NCBI GenBank assembly: GCA_013375355.1
Contig: JABXJV010000473.1
Span: 1-7,143, forward strand
DNA from: Candidatus Helarchaeota archaeon
GTDB taxonomy: Archaea > Asgardarchaeota > Lokiarchaeia > Helarchaeales > JABXJV01
Length of the DNA: 7,143 nucleotides
Direction of reading: 5' to 3'
In this document: piece after piece, positions 6,932 through 7,143 of the stretch
Numbering within the stretch: position 1 is the stretch's first letter
Layout of the letters: the number at the start of each line of letters is the position of its first letter
Position numbers and translations under genes: made by a program
The notes under the pieces: generated by a model
Database searches by the model: none
What the model saw: only the letters and a program-made list of their open reading frames with translations
Told to the model about the DNA's origin: nothing

Positions 6932-7102
6932 ATGCAAATTGATAACATTAATTTATATTTATCTTTAGCCCCAATTATTATTTTTTGTCCTCATCTATTT
7001 GGTTTAATAGCAGGATTACTTTTTGGTTATTTTCTTACGTTTTCTATAGAAAATCAAGGTTTTTGCAATCATTTTCGATTTCTCAAGAATAAGACTCAAT
7101 AG
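6932..7102 (+). pseudogene. Fragment of a second rhomboid: last catalytic helix only
   Basis: A 56-codon frame from ATG 6932 to TAG 7102 contains CPHLFGLIAGLLFGYFL, which matches the catalytic-histidine helix of rhomboids and is close to SHLFGFITGLISYLF in the neighbouring gene on the other strand. The bases CTCATCTATTTGG are identical in both. No first to fifth helix, no GxSG serine motif and no Shine-Dalgarno precede it, and the frame is closed by TAA at 6908-6910, so it cannot be a working protease. It is most likely a leftover of a duplicated or inverted gene. Charged residues (SIENQ, RFLKNKTQ) follow the helix as in a normal protein end. Confidence 0.55.
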
Positions 7103-7143
7103 AATAATGATATTTGAGAACTTATAAAAATTGCAGGTATTAA

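Noticed and set aside
6893..6937. Rhomboid start at the upstream TTG (6937)
   Set aside because: It is a TTG without ribosome binding site, overlaps the divergent fragment, and the ATG at 6892 gives the expected start of the N-terminal domain.

Overview
The window is AT-rich and its gene content points to an Asgard archaeon of the Lokiarchaeia (Promethearchaeota) type. Three things suggest this: a cell-surface protein built from an SBBP-like segment, a thrombospondin-type-3-like calcium repeat and one C-terminal membrane anchor; a decayed second SBBP protein with the same layout; and a rhomboid protease carrying an N-terminal soluble domain (pattern LxLWxxNNYDT...SFPLLRKLVEVGD) that I recall as common in Lokiarchaeal proteins. 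The assignment is from memory and protein style only; there is no rRNA or tRNA to confirm it.

Layout on the + strand: the 3' end of the surface protein (1-684, open to the left edge); a 130-aa basic, helical unknown in the same reading frame just after it (712-1104); an AT-rich gap holding one possible membrane-protein relic (1105-1457); then the main intact gene (1458-4922), a 1154-aa cytoplasmic enzyme of the GH94/GH149/GH161 phosphorylase type, preceded by a strong Shine-Dalgarno and followed by a T9 terminator. From 4993 to about 5225 there is no gene, but there are two imperfect hairpins sharing an exact 15-base repeat.

On the - strand: an SBBP-protein fragment with one frameshift and one in-frame TAA before its membrane anchor (5227-5518); a 276-base empty stretch; and a rhomboid protease gene (5797-6892) whose catalytic serine and histidine lie in a different frame from its N-terminal half. 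Divergent to it on the + strand is a 56-codon scrap of a second rhomboid that retains only the last catalytic helix (6932-7102).

The genes do not form one obvious pathway. The phosphorylase stands alone, with no transporter, phosphoglucomutase or regulator in view. The other items are envelope proteins in various states of decay, so this reads as a turnover region around one well-preserved, probably horizontally acquired, carbohydrate phosphorylase. I see no defence system, CRISPR array, transposase or RNA gene. The repeated disruptions (two frameshifts, two in-frame TAA codons) need to be separated from assembly error before any biology is built on them.
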